A stretch of 33,460 bases of DNA. Origin: an uncultured Merdimonas sp. (GTDB lineage Bacteria > Bacillota > Clostridia > Lachnospirales > Lachnospiraceae). The DNA lies in assembly GCA_944375745.1 (NCBI GenBank), contig CALWAV010000067.1, positions 1-33,460 of the forward strand, written 5' to 3'. Below, piece after piece: positions 6,611 through 15,110 of the stretch. Position numbers and translations under genes: made by a program. The stretch's first letter is position 1, and each line of letters starts with the position of its first letter. The notes under the pieces were generated by a model that worked only from the letters and a program-made list of their open reading frames with translations, did not search any database and was not told the DNA's origin.

Positions 6611-7546
6611 TTATCCCAGAATCAGCTTCGCGCAGCCGTAAATTCCGGCGTCATTTCCAAGTTCTGCCAGAGCAAAGGGGGTATCCTTCGCTGACTTGAA
6701 AGCGCAGGGTCTGTAATACTTCCGCACATAATCCAGAAGAACCGGTCCGGCTTTGGATACGCCGCCGCCGATTACTATGATTTCCGGATCCAGAACAGCT
6801 GTCATGCCTGCCACTGCCTTTCCCAGATACTGTCCAAAGACCTCCGCTGTCCGGATGGCCAGCTCATCGCCTTCTTTTACCGAGTCAAACACAAGCTTGG
6901 CTGACATCTCCTGTCCCCGCATGATGGAAGGCTGATCGCTTTCCTCCAGGATCTCACGTCCAAGCCGGGCGATTCCCGTGGCGGACGCAAACTGCTCCAG
7001 ACATCCCTTGTTTCCGCAGCCGCAGCAATCCTCGATGGTATCGTCCACATGAATATGGCCGATCTCACCGCCCGCTCCATGGGCACCTGTAAGAATCTTT
7101 CCGTTTACCACAATGCCGCCGCCCACGCCGGTTCCCAGCGTGATCATGAGTACATTGGTGTAGCCCTTTCCTCCGCCGAGCCACATCTCGCCCAGCGCCG
7201 CTACATTAGCGTCATTTCCCGCTTTGCAGGGAAGCCCTGTCAACTCGGAAAGCTCCCTGGTCACTTCCTTGTATCCCCATCCGAGATTTGCCGTATGAGG
7301 CACAATCCCGTCCTCGGAAATGGGCCCCGGAACATCCACGCCGATCCCTGCGATCTCGTCCATGCTCAGGCCGTGTTCCTGTATTTTTTCACGGATGGAT
7401 GCTGCCATATCCGGAAGAATCGCGGCTCCCTCCTGCTCTGTCCGGGTCGGAATCTCCCATTTTTCAAGAATGATTCCGTCGCTGTCAAACAGACCGAATT
7501 TTACTGTCGTTCCCCCGATGTCAGCTCCAAAACAGTATTTTTTCAT
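6611..7546 (-). CDS. glcK: ROK-family glucokinase
   Basis: The product is a 311-aa cytoplasmic sugar kinase that phosphorylates glucose with ATP. The N-terminal ATP-binding motif is DIGGTTVKFGLF (9-20). The catalytic Asp is D112 in the sugar-binding NDANVAALGE. The ROK zinc site is built from H164 (EIGHIHV) and the Cys cluster C175-x-C177-x4-C182 (CGCGNKGCLEQ). A GGGVSKAG motif lies near the C-terminus. Length and motifs are typical of Gram-positive GlcK. The start ATG follows AAGGGG. It lies 77 bp downstream of hprK, which fits joint control of sugar phosphorylation and catabolite repression. The exact hexose preference is not provable from sequence. Confidence 0.92.
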   Translation of the reverse strand: MKKYCFGADIGGTTVKFGLFDSDGIILEKWEIPTRTEQEGAAILPDMAASIREKIQEHGLSMDEIAGIGVDVPGPISEDGIVPHTANLGWGYKEVTRELSELTGLPCKAGNDANVAALGEMWLGGGKGYTNVLMITLGTGVGGGIVVNGKILTGAHGAGGEIGHIHVDDTIEDCCGCGNKGCLEQFASATGIARLGREILEESDQPSIMRGQEMSAKLVFDSVKEGDELAIRTAEVFGQYLGKAVAGMTAVLDPEIIVIGGGVSKAGPVLLDYVRKYYRPCAFKSAKDTPFALAELGNDAGIYGCAKLILG

Positions 7547-7623
7547 ACCCTGTCACCCCTTGCCTCCGCAATGCGCCGCGGAGTATTTTATTTTTCTGCA
7601 GTCCTTCCTGCAGTTTTCTCAGA

Positions 7624-8559
7624 TTAATTTCTTTTGGCCATGCTTTCCTGCACACGGCGGTACAGCTCCTGAGCCGCGTTGTAGCCCATCTTCTTCTGTC
7701 TGTGGTTGACGGCCGCAGTCTCTACGATAATAGCCAGATTCCGTCCGGGACGAACCGGAAGAGAATGGCATACCACCTTATTGCCCAGGAACTCCGTATA
7801 CTCTTCCTGCAGTCCAAGGCGGTCGTAATCCTTGTCTTTATCCCAGTCTTCCAGTTTGATTACCATATCGATCTGCTGGGTCTCCTTCACACACTCCACG
7901 CCGAAAAGGGTCTTCACATCCACAATGCCGATGCCGCGCAGCTCGATGAAGTGCTTTGTGATTTCCGGGGAACGGCCTACCAGCGTATCGTCGCTGACCT
8001 TGTGAATCTCCACCACATCGTCCGTCACAAGGCGGTGGCCTCTCTTAATCAGCTCCAGAGCCGCCTCGCTCTTTCCGATTCCGCTCTCTCCCATGATCAG
8101 CACGCCTTCGCCGTACACATCCACCAGAACGCCGTGAATGGAAATTCTGGGCGCCAGCTGCACATTCAGCCAATTAATAATTGCCGCCATAAAATTGGAT
8201 GTGGTCTTGTCCGCCAGAAATACCGGAACCTTGTACTGATTTGCCAGCTCCAGAGCTCTCGGCTCCGGTCTTGTCTTGGAGGTGTAAATCACGCAGGGAA
8301 TTCCGCTGGAAAAGAATCTCTCATAAATAGGCTCCTTTTCCTCGTCTGTTCTGCTCTGCAGATAGGTATACTCCACAAAGCCCACAATCTGCACCCGTTC
8401 CGAGGCAAAATGGGCGAAGTATCCGGACAGCTGCAGAGCCGGACGGTTAATCTCCGGCGATGCCAGCTTCATATCGGTAATATCAATATCCGGCGTCAGA
8501 TTTTTCAGATTCAGTTTCTCGACCATTTTGGTCATTTCTACTGTGAGTACGCTTGCCAT
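7624..8559 (-). CDS. hprK: HPr kinase/phosphorylase
   Basis: The product is a 311-aa bifunctional enzyme that phosphorylates or dephosphorylates HPr on its regulatory serine, the key switch of CcpA-dependent catabolite repression. The N-terminal domain (1-130) precedes the catalytic domain, which has H142 (SIHGVLVDVYG), Walker A GESGIGKSE (157-165), LVTDDVVEI and the family signature ELRGIGIVDVKTLFG (207-221). The start MASVLTVEM has AAAGGAATC before the ATG; the longer open frame upstream spans a promoter and is rejected. It lies between uvrC and a ROK glucokinase, an order common in clostridia. Confidence 0.96.
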   Translation of the reverse strand: MASVLTVEMTKMVEKLNLKNLTPDIDITDMKLASPEINRPALQLSGYFAHFASERVQIVGFVEYTYLQSRTDEEKEPIYERFFSSGIPCVIYTSKTRPEPRALELANQYKVPVFLADKTTSNFMAAIINWLNVQLAPRISIHGVLVDVYGEGVLIMGESGIGKSEAALELIKRGHRLVTDDVVEIHKVSDDTLVGRSPEITKHFIELRGIGIVDVKTLFGVECVKETQQIDMVIKLEDWDKDKDYDRLGLQEEYTEFLGNKVVCHSLPVRPGRNLAIIVETAAVNHRQKKMGYNAAQELYRRVQESMAKRN

Positions 8560-8602
8560 AATGATTCCTTTCTCAAAAAATATCTGTCGAAATATTTCTT
8601 TC

Positions 8603-8632
8603 ATTCTATCATATCCGCTGTAATAGTTGCAA
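8603..8632 (-). promoter_or_regulatory. Promoter of hprK
   Basis: TTGCAA (8632-8627) and TAGAAT (8608-8603) are 18 bp apart on the minus strand, about 45 bp before the hprK start. Expression could come both from here and from read-through out of uvrC, since no clear terminator was seen between them. Confidence 0.55.
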
Positions 8633-8707
8633 GGCCGCAGGGGGAAATTGTCTCCCATTCTCCCTCACCGGGCCGCGAACCGCGCTCATACTCTGCGGAC
8701 TGTCCTT

Positions 8708-10564
8708 TCAATGGAAGAATTTCCACACCTTCTCGGCCGCCGGTCGGTTCATGGAGGGCACAGCCGCCAGGGTATCCACATCCGCGTCCCGGATGGCCTC
8801 AATAGACTGGAACTGGCGCATCAGAGCCTTTCTTCTGGAAGGTCCGATTCCCTCAATATCATCCAGCACGGAGTGCACCTGCTCTTTGCTGCGCAGGGAA
8901 CGATGGTATTCGATGGCAAACCGGTGGGCCTCATCCTGGATACGGGTGATCAGCCGGAAGCCTTCGGAATTCCGGTCAATGGGAAGCTCCACATTGTTGA
9001 AATACAGGCCTCTGGTCCGGTGGTTGTCATCCTTCACCATTCCGCAGACCGGAATGTCCAGGCCCAGCTCATCCAGCACCTGCAGAGCCACATTGACCTG
9101 TCCTTTTCCTCCGTCCATCATCAGAAGATCCGGAAACTTCGTAAAGCTGCCCAGCTCTTTCGGCATATCCTTGCTCTGAAGCTCCTTTCCTTCCTCAAGC
9201 CCGTGCTGAAAGCGCCTGGTCAGCACCTCATGCATACTGGCATAGTCGTCAGGGCCTTTGACTGTACGGATTTTAAACTTGCGGTAATCACTGCGCTTCG
9301 GCTTTCCATACTCATACACCACCATGGAGCCTACGGACTCAAAACCGTTTGTATTGGAAATATCAAAGGCCTCCACACGGCTGATATTGGAAAGCCCCAG
9401 AAGAGACGCTATTTCCTTCATGGCTCCGATGGTTCTGCCTTCTTCTCTCTTGATTCTCTCCCGGTCCTGGCTCAGCACCAGAGCAGCATTCTTCTTTGCC
9501 AGCTCCACCAGCTTTTCTTTGGTTCCGATTTTCGGGACCCGGAGATAGACCCGGTGTCCTTTCCGCGCGGTCAGCCACTGCTCTATCAGCTCTTTATCGT
9601 CTATGTCTTCCTGAATCATCAGTTCCCGGGGAATGTAGGGCGTTCCCGCGTAAAACTGCTTGATGAAACTTCCGAGAATCTCCCGTTTTGATTCTCCCAC
9701 AGAGGTTCTCAGATAAAAATGATCCCGGCCAATGAGCCGTCCGTCCCGAATAAAAAAGACCTGCACCACTGCGTCCGAGCCCTCTTCCGCCATGGCGATA
9801 ATGTCCTTGTCTTCCATATCGCTGTTGGTAATCTTCTGTTTCTGGGCAATCTGGCGCACGCTGTTCAAAAGCTCCCGGTACTCGATGGCCTTTTCAAACT
9901 CCATGGCGTCAGAAGCCGCCTTCATCTTCTCCTCCAGCTCCTTCAGAAGGGGCCCGTAATTTCCGTTCAGAAACTCCAGAACCTTTGCCACATTTTCCGC
10001 ATATTGTTCCTTTGAAATGTATCCCTGGCAGGGGGCAGCGCACTGCTTGATATGGTAGTTCAGACAAGGCCGCTCCTTTCCGATATCCCTGGGCAGGCTT
10101 CGGCTGCAGGTCCGGATCTGGTAAAGCTTGTGAATCAGCTCAATCGTATCCTTGACCGCGCCTGCGCTTGTATAAGGGCCATAGTATTTGGCCTTGTCCT
10201 TCTTCAGCTGTCTGGAAAAAAGCACCCGGGGAAAATCCTCGTTTACCGTAACCTTGATATAAGGATAGGTCTTGTCATCCATGAGCATGGTATTGTACTT
10301 GGGCCTGTGCTCCTTAATCAGATTGCACTCCAGCACCAGAGCCTCCAGCTCGGAATCCGTGATGATATACTCAAACCGCCGGATATGGGTCACCATCTGC
10401 TCAATCTTCGGCCCCTTGTTCCGGCTGGACTGAAAATACTGGCGCACCCGGTTCTTCAATGATACCGCCTTGCCCACATAGATGATGGCGTCGGTCTCAT
10501 CGTGCATCAGATAGACGCCGGGCTTGGACGGGAGCTTTTTCAGTTCTTCTTCTATGTCAAACAT
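8708..10564 (-). CDS. uvrC: Excinuclease ABC subunit C
   Basis: The product is a 618-aa dual-incision nuclease of nucleotide excision repair, acting with UvrA and UvrB in the cytoplasm. An N-terminal GIY-YIG domain (about 14-92; [18 protein letters not shown]) makes the 3' cut. A UVR motif at about 203-238 ([21 protein letters not shown]) binds UvrB. The RNase-H-like domain for the 5' cut includes [11 protein letters not shown] and [11 protein letters not shown]. Helix-hairpin-helix motifs ([13 protein letters not shown]) lie at the C-terminus. Full family length. The start ATG at 10564 has AGGAAGGA about ten bases upstream. Confidence 0.97.
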   Translation of the reverse strand: MFDIEEELKKLPSKPGVYLMHDETDAIIYVGKAVSLKNRVRQYFQSSRNKGPKIEQMVTHIRRFEYIITDSELEALVLECNLIKEHRPKYNTMLMDDKTYPYIKVTVNEDFPRVLFSRQLKKDKAKYYGPYTSAGAVKDTIELIHKLYQIRTCSRSLPRDIGKERPCLNYHIKQCAAPCQGYISKEQYAENVAKVLEFLNGNYGPLLKELEEKMKAASDAMEFEKAIEYRELLNSVRQIAQKQKITNSDMEDKDIIAMAEEGSDAVVQVFFIRDGRLIGRDHFYLRTSVGESKREILGSFIKQFYAGTPYIPRELMIQEDIDDKELIEQWLTARKGHRVYLRVPKIGTKEKLVELAKKNAALVLSQDRERIKREEGRTIGAMKEIASLLGLSNISRVEAFDISNTNGFESVGSMVVYEYGKPKRSDYRKFKIRTVKGPDDYASMHEVLTRRFQHGLEEGKELQSKDMPKELGSFTKFPDLLMMDGGKGQVNVALQVLDELGLDIPVCGMVKDDNHRTRGLYFNNVELPIDRNSEGFRLITRIQDEAHRFAIEYHRSLRSKEQVHSVLDDIEGIGPSRRKALMRQFQSIEAIRDADVDTLAAVPSMNRPAAEKVWKFFH

Positions 10565-10626
10565 CTAGGTCAATCCTTCCTGTTTTCCAAAAACGGGTGG
10601 GAAACACACGTTTTTCTTTATGATTG

Positions 10627-10632
10627 ATTATA
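10627..10632 (-). promoter_or_regulatory. Possible -10 box for uvrC
   Basis: TATAAT on the minus strand lies about 60 bp before the uvrC start. The -35 region at 17 bp is poor. An AT-rich AAAAACG/CGTTTTT stem in the leader is too weak to call an attenuator. Confidence 0.35.
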
Positions 10633-10703
10633 TACTATTTTAGGATGAAAATCCATACAGGCTGCATACCGGTATTTAAAAGCTTTATTTCTCCTTCTCT
10701 CCC

Positions 10704-10732
10704 TTGACCGCCCTTTCCCGGACAGGTATAAT
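10704..10732 (+). promoter_or_regulatory. Promoter of the yjjP-yjjB-rlm-proX operon
   Basis: TTGACC (10704-10709) and TATAAT (10727-10732) are separated by 17 bp, a near-consensus sigma-A promoter. The leader then forms a 9-bp stem (GGACTGCTG 10739-10747 with CAGCGGTCC 10755-10763) just ahead of the ribosome binding site. Confidence 0.8.
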
Positions 10733-10778
10733 AAAGCAGGACTGCTGCCGGATACAGCGGTCCTGAGAGGAAATAGCT

Positions 10779-11528
10779 ATGAATTATAAACTGCTTCTGG
10801 ATACGGCTGTGGCGGCCGGCGAGCTGATGCTGGAGAACGGAGCGGAGACTTACCGGGTGGAGGATACCATGCACCGGATTCTTTCCCTTTCCCGGCTTCA
10901 GACGGCAGAGGTTTTTGTGACGATGACCGGCTTTGTGGCCACGCTGGACGACCCCTCCATTCATTCCATGACCGTGGTGCGGCGCATCACGGACCGTGGG
11001 ACCAATCTGGATATGATAGACCGGCTGAATTCTCTTTCCCGGGGCCTCTGCGCCGGTGAGCTTTCCCTGGAGGAAGCTGCCCGTCAGATACGGGAACTGA
11101 AAGCGCATCCCTGGAAGCCGGGAGCTTTTCTGATCGCCACTCCGGTGGTGACCGCGGCCTTTGCCCTGACCTACGGCGGTACCCTGCCCGAAGCTTTTCT
11201 TTCGATTCTTGCCGGTTTCGCCATAGCGGTCTGCCTGTATGTCTGCAGGCGGCTGAAGCTTCCGTCGTTCTTCGGAACACTTTTGAGTTCTGCGGCTGCT
11301 TCTGTTCTGGCCTCAGGATTTCTGCGCATGTTCCCGTTTTTCGGGAATCTGGATTCGGTGATTATCGCTTCCATCATGCCCCTGGTTCCCGGAGTAGCCA
11401 TTACAAATGCCGTGTTTGACACGCTCCACGGAGACTATCTGTCCGGTACCGCGCGCATGCTGGAAGCCTTTGTGACAGCGGCCGCCGTGGCCATGGGAAT
11501 CGGTATCGGACTTGGAATTTCCGGCTGA
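10779..11528 (+). CDS. ThrE/YjjP-family exporter, N-terminal-type subunit
   Basis: The product is a 249-aa membrane protein of the DUF1212/ThrE N-terminal family (YjjP type). A soluble N-terminal part (1-115) carries the family's ELMLENGAETYRVEDTM and the SMTVVRRI region. About five hydrophobic helices follow from 118 on, including the conserved MPLVPGVAITNAV stretch. In Corynebacterium ThrE this unit is fused to the partner encoded next; here, as in E. coli YjjPB, the two are separate genes. Known family substrates are threonine/serine or succinate; the substrate here is unknown. The RBS GAGAGGAAATAGCT fits the ATG. Confidence 0.88.
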   Translation: MNYKLLLDTAVAAGELMLENGAETYRVEDTMHRILSLSRLQTAEVFVTMTGFVATLDDPSIHSMTVVRRITDRGTNLDMIDRLNSLSRGLCAGELSLEEAARQIRELKAHPWKPGAFLIATPVVTAAFALTYGGTLPEAFLSILAGFAIAVCLYVCRRLKLPSFFGTLLSSAAASVLASGFLRMFPFFGNLDSVIIASIMPLVPGVAITNAVFDTLHGDYLSGTARMLEAFVTAAAVAMGIGIGLGISG

Positions 11529-11536
11529 TGGAAGAT

Positions 11537-11585
11537 CGGCATATCCGCTGAACAGGATATGCCGCCAGGCTGCCGGCTTACCGGC
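11537..11585 (+). other. Two hairpins between the exporter halves
   Basis: A perfect 10-bp stem CGGCATATCC (11537-11546) / GGATATGCCG (11555-11564) is followed by a small GCCGG-ctta-CCGGC stem (11572-11585). Neither is followed by a U-tract, so they are unlikely to terminate. They could protect or process the mRNA between the two subunit genes. Confidence 0.5.
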
Positions 11586-11614
11586 TGAAATCTCACAGAC
11601 AGGAGGTACCTTTT

Positions 11615-12076
11615 ATGCTGCTGCAGATTCTCGGCTCTTTTCTGGCCGTGACAGCCTTTTGCTTTATCCTGAATACACCCCGCAGGCATATTTTATTTGC
11701 CGGACTGACCGGAGCGGCCGGATGGGCTCTGTATCTGGTTCTGGAAAGCCGGGGGCTGAATACGGGAGCCGCCACCTTCTTTTCCGGCTGTCTGGTTTCC
11801 CTGTGCGGACAGCTTCTGGCCCGCGTCTTAAAGACCCCGGTCACTATCTTCGTGATACCTGGCATCCTGCCGCTGGTTCCCGGAGCAGGCATGTACCATA
11901 TTGTGGATTCCATGCTCCGCTCAGACAGCATGACTTCTTATTACGTTACACAGACACTGGTTGCCGCCGGCATGATTGCCATGTCCATCATTGTCATGGA
12001 CGGCCTGTTCCGGCTCTTTTTCAAAAATCACACTTACAAAGGAGACTCTTATGTGGATCGCCGATCACTGGACTGA
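11615..12076 (+). CDS. ThrE/YjjB-family exporter, C-terminal-type subunit
   Basis: The product is a 153-aa, almost wholly hydrophobic protein with about four to five membrane helices. It belongs to the ThrE_2/DUF3815 (YjjB) family. The conserved IPGILPLVPGAGMYH stretch in the second half mirrors the LVPG motif of its partner. AGGAGG lies eight bases before the ATG. It should assemble with the preceding subunit into an export channel for an amino acid or dicarboxylate. Its last 26 bp overlap the next gene, a sign of translational coupling. Confidence 0.87.
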   Translation: MLLQILGSFLAVTAFCFILNTPRRHILFAGLTGAAGWALYLVLESRGLNTGAATFFSGCLVSLCGQLLARVLKTPVTIFVIPGILPLVPGAGMYHIVDSMLRSDSMTSYYVTQTLVAAGMIAMSIIVMDGLFRLFFKNHTYKGDSYVDRRSLD

Positions 12077-12926
12077 TTACGAAATACTGGACACTTCAAA
12101 AGGAGAAAAACTGGAGCGGTGGGGCTCCTATCAGCTGGTGCGCCCCGATCCCCAGGTAATCTGGGATACTCCCCGAAAGGATCCCGGCTGGAAACGGCCA
12201 AACGGCCATTACCACCGCAGCAAAAAAGGCGGCGGTGAATGGGAATTTTTCAATCTGCCGGAGCAGTGGACCATTCATTATCCCTTATGCGGCACAGACA
12301 ACCTTACTTTCAATCTGAAGCCCTTCAGCTTCAAGCACACCGGGCTTTTCCCGGAACAGGCCGCCAACTGGGACTGGTTCGGCAGCCTCATCCGCAAAGC
12401 GGGAAGGCCTGTAAAAGTGCTGAATCTGTTTGCCTATACCGGCGGAGCCACACTGGCCGCCGCCGCTTCCGGCGCTTCTGTGACCCATGTGGACGCTTCC
12501 AAGGGCATGGTGTCCTGGGCCCGGGAAAATGCCCGTTCCTCCGGACTTGCCGAGGCTCCCATCCGCTGGCTGGTGGATGACTGCATGAAATTTGTGGAGC
12601 GGGAAATCCGCAGAGGCAATCATTATGACGGCATCATTATGGATCCGCCCTCCTATGGCCGCGGCCCAAAAGGAGAAATCTGGAAAATAGAGGATGCCAT
12701 TCATCCTCTGATCCATCTCTGCGCCCAGCTTTTAAGCCCGGAACCTCTTTTCTTCCTGGTAAATTCCTACACCACCGGACTGGCTCCGGCTGTGCTGACT
12801 TACCTGATTTCCCTGGAACTTAAGAATTTCCGGGGAACTGTGGATTCACAGGAGATCGGACTTCCGGTCACATCCACCGGACTGGTCCTTCCCTGCGGAG
12901 CCAGCGGCCGCTGGTCCGCGCTGTAA
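12051..12926 (+). CDS. SAM-dependent 23S rRNA methyltransferase, RlmI/RlmK-like
   Basis: The product is a 291-aa class I methyltransferase. The SAM-binding motif I is LNLFAYTGGATLAAAASGA (124-142), followed by HVDAS. Motif IV is DPPSYGRG (198-205), characteristic of the COG1092 family of cytosine-C5/guanine 23S rRNA methyltransferases. No N-terminal PUA domain is evident, so it is shorter than E. coli RlmI. The start MWIADHW is supported by AAAGGAGACTCTT and overlaps yjjB by 26 bp; the longer open frame lies inside yjjB and is rejected. The exact target base is unknown. Confidence 0.85.
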   Translation: MWIADHWTDYEILDTSKGEKLERWGSYQLVRPDPQVIWDTPRKDPGWKRPNGHYHRSKKGGGEWEFFNLPEQWTIHYPLCGTDNLTFNLKPFSFKHTGLFPEQAANWDWFGSLIRKAGRPVKVLNLFAYTGGATLAAAASGASVTHVDASKGMVSWARENARSSGLAEAPIRWLVDDCMKFVEREIRRGNHYDGIIMDPPSYGRGPKGEIWKIEDAIHPLIHLCAQLLSPEPLFFLVNSYTTGLAPAVLTYLISLELKNFRGTVDSQEIGLPVTSTGLVLPCGASGRWSAL

Positions 12927-12958
12927 TATCATTTCAGATACTTAAAAGGAGGCTCACC

Positions 12959-13510
12959 ATGAGCGAAATACATATTGACACACATCTTTATACCACAAGG
13001 CCCGATCCGGAAGGCCGCCTTCCCCGGGAAATGGCTGTCTACGATCTGCTGGAAAAGCTGGAGATTCCCTTTATCCGCGTAGACCACGAGGCTGCCATGA
13101 CCATAGAGGCCTGCCAGGGCGTGGACGAGCTTCTCGGTACAGAGATCTGCAAGAACCTTTTTCTCTGCAATGCCCAGAAGACAAAATTCTATCTGCTGCT
13201 GATGCCCGGAGATAAACAGTTCAAGACCAAGGATCTCTCCAAACAGATCGGGTCTTCCCGCCTCTCCTTCGCCCCGGCGGAATATATGGAAAAATATCTG
13301 GGCGTAACTCCCGGCTCCGCCACCATTCTCGGCCTGATGAATGACACAGACAATCAGGTCCAGCTGATCATCGATGAAGATGTGGCGGCTCAGGAAGAAT
13401 TCGGCTGCCATCCCTGCATTAACACCTCCAGCCTGAAGCTGAAGACTGCGGATGTGCTGGACAAGCTGATTCCGGCTCTGGGACACACGCCAGTGTTCGT
13501 AAAGCTGTAA
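12959..13510 (+). CDS. proX: Prolyl-tRNA editing protein (ProX/YbaK family)
   Basis: The product is a 183-aa free-standing editing domain that hydrolyses mischarged Ala-tRNA(Pro) or similar. It has the YbaK/EbsC fold pattern: an AVYDLLEKLEIPFIRVDHEAAMT start, ICKNLFLCN with the conserved KNLFL, the lysine-rich DKQFKTKDLSK, a GVTPGSATILGL motif and GCHPCINTSSLKL near the end. These match the PrdX/ProXp-ala group of clostridia. AAAAGGAGG lies just ahead of the ATG. It is the last gene of the plus-strand operon and ends at a bidirectional terminator. Confidence 0.9.
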   Translation: MSEIHIDTHLYTTRPDPEGRLPREMAVYDLLEKLEIPFIRVDHEAAMTIEACQGVDELLGTEICKNLFLCNAQKTKFYLLLMPGDKQFKTKDLSKQIGSSRLSFAPAEYMEKYLGVTPGSATILGLMNDTDNQVQLIIDEDVAAQEEFGCHPCINTSSLKLKTADVLDKLIPALGHTPVFVKL

Positions 13511-13522
13511 AAGACCTATAAA

Positions 13523-13565
13523 AACCCGGAAGAAATCCTCATATCATTTGGATTTCTTCCGGGTT
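13523..13565. terminator. Bidirectional terminator between proX and the lipoprotein gene
   Basis: A perfect 16-bp stem AACCCGGAAGAAATCC (13523-13538) / complement (13550-13565) has an 11-base loop. The minus-strand side is followed by a T5 run and the plus-strand side by TTCTTATG. It serves two convergent genes. Confidence 0.85.
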
Positions 13566-13609
13566 TCTTATGCCGTTTTTCTCACGCCGGGTTTCTCACA
13601 GCGTTTCTC

Positions 13610-14224
13610 TTAATCATCTATTCCATATACGTATTCCAGAGTATCCTCTGCTGCTTCCAGCTTATCCTCCAGCAGATCCAGCTCCCGCTCCTTCGCGCGG
13701 TAGTCATCCCGGGTCAGCGAACCGTTTCTGTACTGATATTCCAAATCATCTTCATAGTACTCCAGTTCTCTGTCGATTCCATCCGCTTCCTGCTTCAGCG
13801 TAAAGTAATTCTCCAATTCCTTCTGGGCGGAAGAGGCTGCTTCCGCGTCCGCTTTTGCCACAAAGGCGTCTACTTTTTCTGTCAGCTCGTCAATGGTGGG
13901 GACTGCTGTAGTTCCTGCGCTGCCTGCGGTATCTGCGGCCGTTCCTGCTGTATCCGCGGCGCCCTGGGCTGCAGCGTCTGCGGAGCCAGCTGTCTCTCCG
14001 GAAGCCGCCGTACTGTCAGTTCCGGTATTCCCGGCAGTATCTGCGGATGTATCTGCCGTATCATCTGCCGCATCTGTGCTGCTGTTCTCCAGTTCTGTCA
14101 CCTGCTGCTCCAGCTGGGCTATCTGCTGCTTCAGCTGCTCTGTCTCGCTGCTGTTTGTGCTCTGGCATCCTGCCAGCACCATCATACCAATCACGCCTGC
14201 TGCAATTAATAATCTCTTTTTCAT
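13610..14224 (-). CDS. Secreted lipoprotein with coiled coil and Ala/Thr/Asp-rich linker
   Basis: The product has 204 aa. The signal peptide ends in a lipobox LAGC with lipidated Cys20, so it should be anchored on the outer face of the membrane. Residues 27-50 form a short Gln/Glu/Leu coiled coil. A low-complexity Asp/Thr/Ala/Ser/Gly linker (about 50-115) follows, probably spanning the wall. Two or three acidic helices (about 118-204) have many Glu, Leu and Tyr (LEYYEDDLEYQY, LDLLEDKLEAAEDTLEYVY). I do not recognise the family. It is divergent from a two-component system across 211 bp, so it may be that system's target or ligand. The start has GAGAGG upstream. Confidence 0.8.
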   Translation of the reverse strand: MKKRLLIAAGVIGMMVLAGCQSTNSSETEQLKQQIAQLEQQVTELENSSTDAADDTADTSADTAGNTGTDSTAASGETAGSADAAAQGAADTAGTAADTAGSAGTTAVPTIDELTEKVDAFVAKADAEAASSAQKELENYFTLKQEADGIDRELEYYEDDLEYQYRNGSLTRDDYRAKERELDLLEDKLEAAEDTLEYVYGIDD

Positions 14225-14300
14225 ATGAAAACCCTCTCTTTCTTCTATGTTTCAATTTGTTTGGGTGTCTCCCTTTGTTGAGTCTATCCTATCCTGTGAA

Positions 14301-14318
14301 AATTAAAGAAAAATTAAA
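14301..14318. promoter_or_regulatory. 11-bp direct repeats, candidate response-regulator site
   Basis: AATTAAA occurs at 14301-14307 and 14312-14318, one helical turn apart, between the divergent lipoprotein and regulator genes. OmpR-family regulators bind such tandem half-sites. The surrounding DNA is very AT-rich, so chance is a real alternative. Confidence 0.35.
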
Positions 14319-14370
14319 ACAGAAAAATTTCTCAAAAAAATTTTTTAATGCTATTTTCATCTGAATCTCT

Positions 14371-14376
14371 TATAAT
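14371..14376 (+). promoter_or_regulatory. -10 box of the second two-component operon
   Basis: TATAAT lies about 60 bp before the regulator start. No good -35 is seen at 16-18 bp, which fits an activated promoter. The leader carries a small AGGCAG/CTGCCT hairpin (about 14390-14404). Confidence 0.55.
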
Positions 14377-14435
14377 GTAGGAAAAGCCGAGGCAGAGACT
14401 GCCTGGCAGCAGCTCTCAGGAAAGGATGATGATCT

Positions 14436-15110
14436 ATGAGAATTCTGGTCGTGGAAGACGAAATTCATTTACAGACTATTATTAAAAAACGTCTGCTGAA
14501 GGAGCATTACAGTGTGGATGCCTGCGGCGACGGGCTGGAAGCGCTGGATTACCTGGCAGTCTCCCCCTACGACGCGGTGATTCTGGATATTATGCTCCCC
14601 GGTCTGTCAGGCATTGAAGTGCTCAAGCGCATCCGCGCGGAGGGCAGCCGCGTGCCTGTTCTCTTTCTGACTGCCCGGGACGGCATCGATGACCGGGTGG
14701 CAGGACTGGACTGCGGAGCGGATGACTATCTTGTGAAGCCCTTTGCCTTCGAAGAGCTGCTTGCCCGGATCCGGGTCATGCTCCGCCGGGCCGGTGAACA
14801 TACGACTGATGAGCTGACGCTGGCAGATTTGACGGTGGATCTAAAGCGGCATCAGGTAAGCCGGGGCGGAAAATCCATAGAGCTTTCCGGCAGAGAATAC
14901 GCGATTCTGGAATACCTGATGCGGAACCAGGGGCATGTCCTGTCCCGCAGCCAGATCGAGCAGCATGTATGGAGCTTCGACTATGAGGGCGGTTCCAATA
15001 TGGTGGATGTCTATATCCGCTATCTGCGCAGAAAAATTGACGAAGGCTTTGAACAGAAGCTGATTCACACAGTCCGGGGAGCCGGATATGTCATGAGGGC
15101 CGAAGTATGA
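14436..15110 (+). CDS. OmpR-family response regulator
   Basis: The product is a 224-aa regulator. The receiver domain has E7/D8, phospho-acceptor D51 (AVILDIMLPG), T79 and K101 (VKPFAFEELLA). A C-terminal winged helix (about 127-224) has the recognition region NMVDVYIRYLRRKID and ends in HTVRGAGYVM. It resembles the CusR/CutR/ArlR branch. Its stop overlaps the kinase start by 4 bp (ATGA), so the pair is co-translated. It may control the divergent lipoprotein gene and its own operon. The signal is unknown. Confidence 0.92.
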   Translation: MRILVVEDEIHLQTIIKKRLLKEHYSVDACGDGLEALDYLAVSPYDAVILDIMLPGLSGIEVLKRIRAEGSRVPVLFLTARDGIDDRVAGLDCGADDYLVKPFAFEELLARIRVMLRRAGEHTTDELTLADLTVDLKRHQVSRGGKSIELSGREYAILEYLMRNQGHVLSRSQIEQHVWSFDYEGGSNMVDVYIRYLRRKIDEGFEQKLIHTVRGAGYVMRAEV

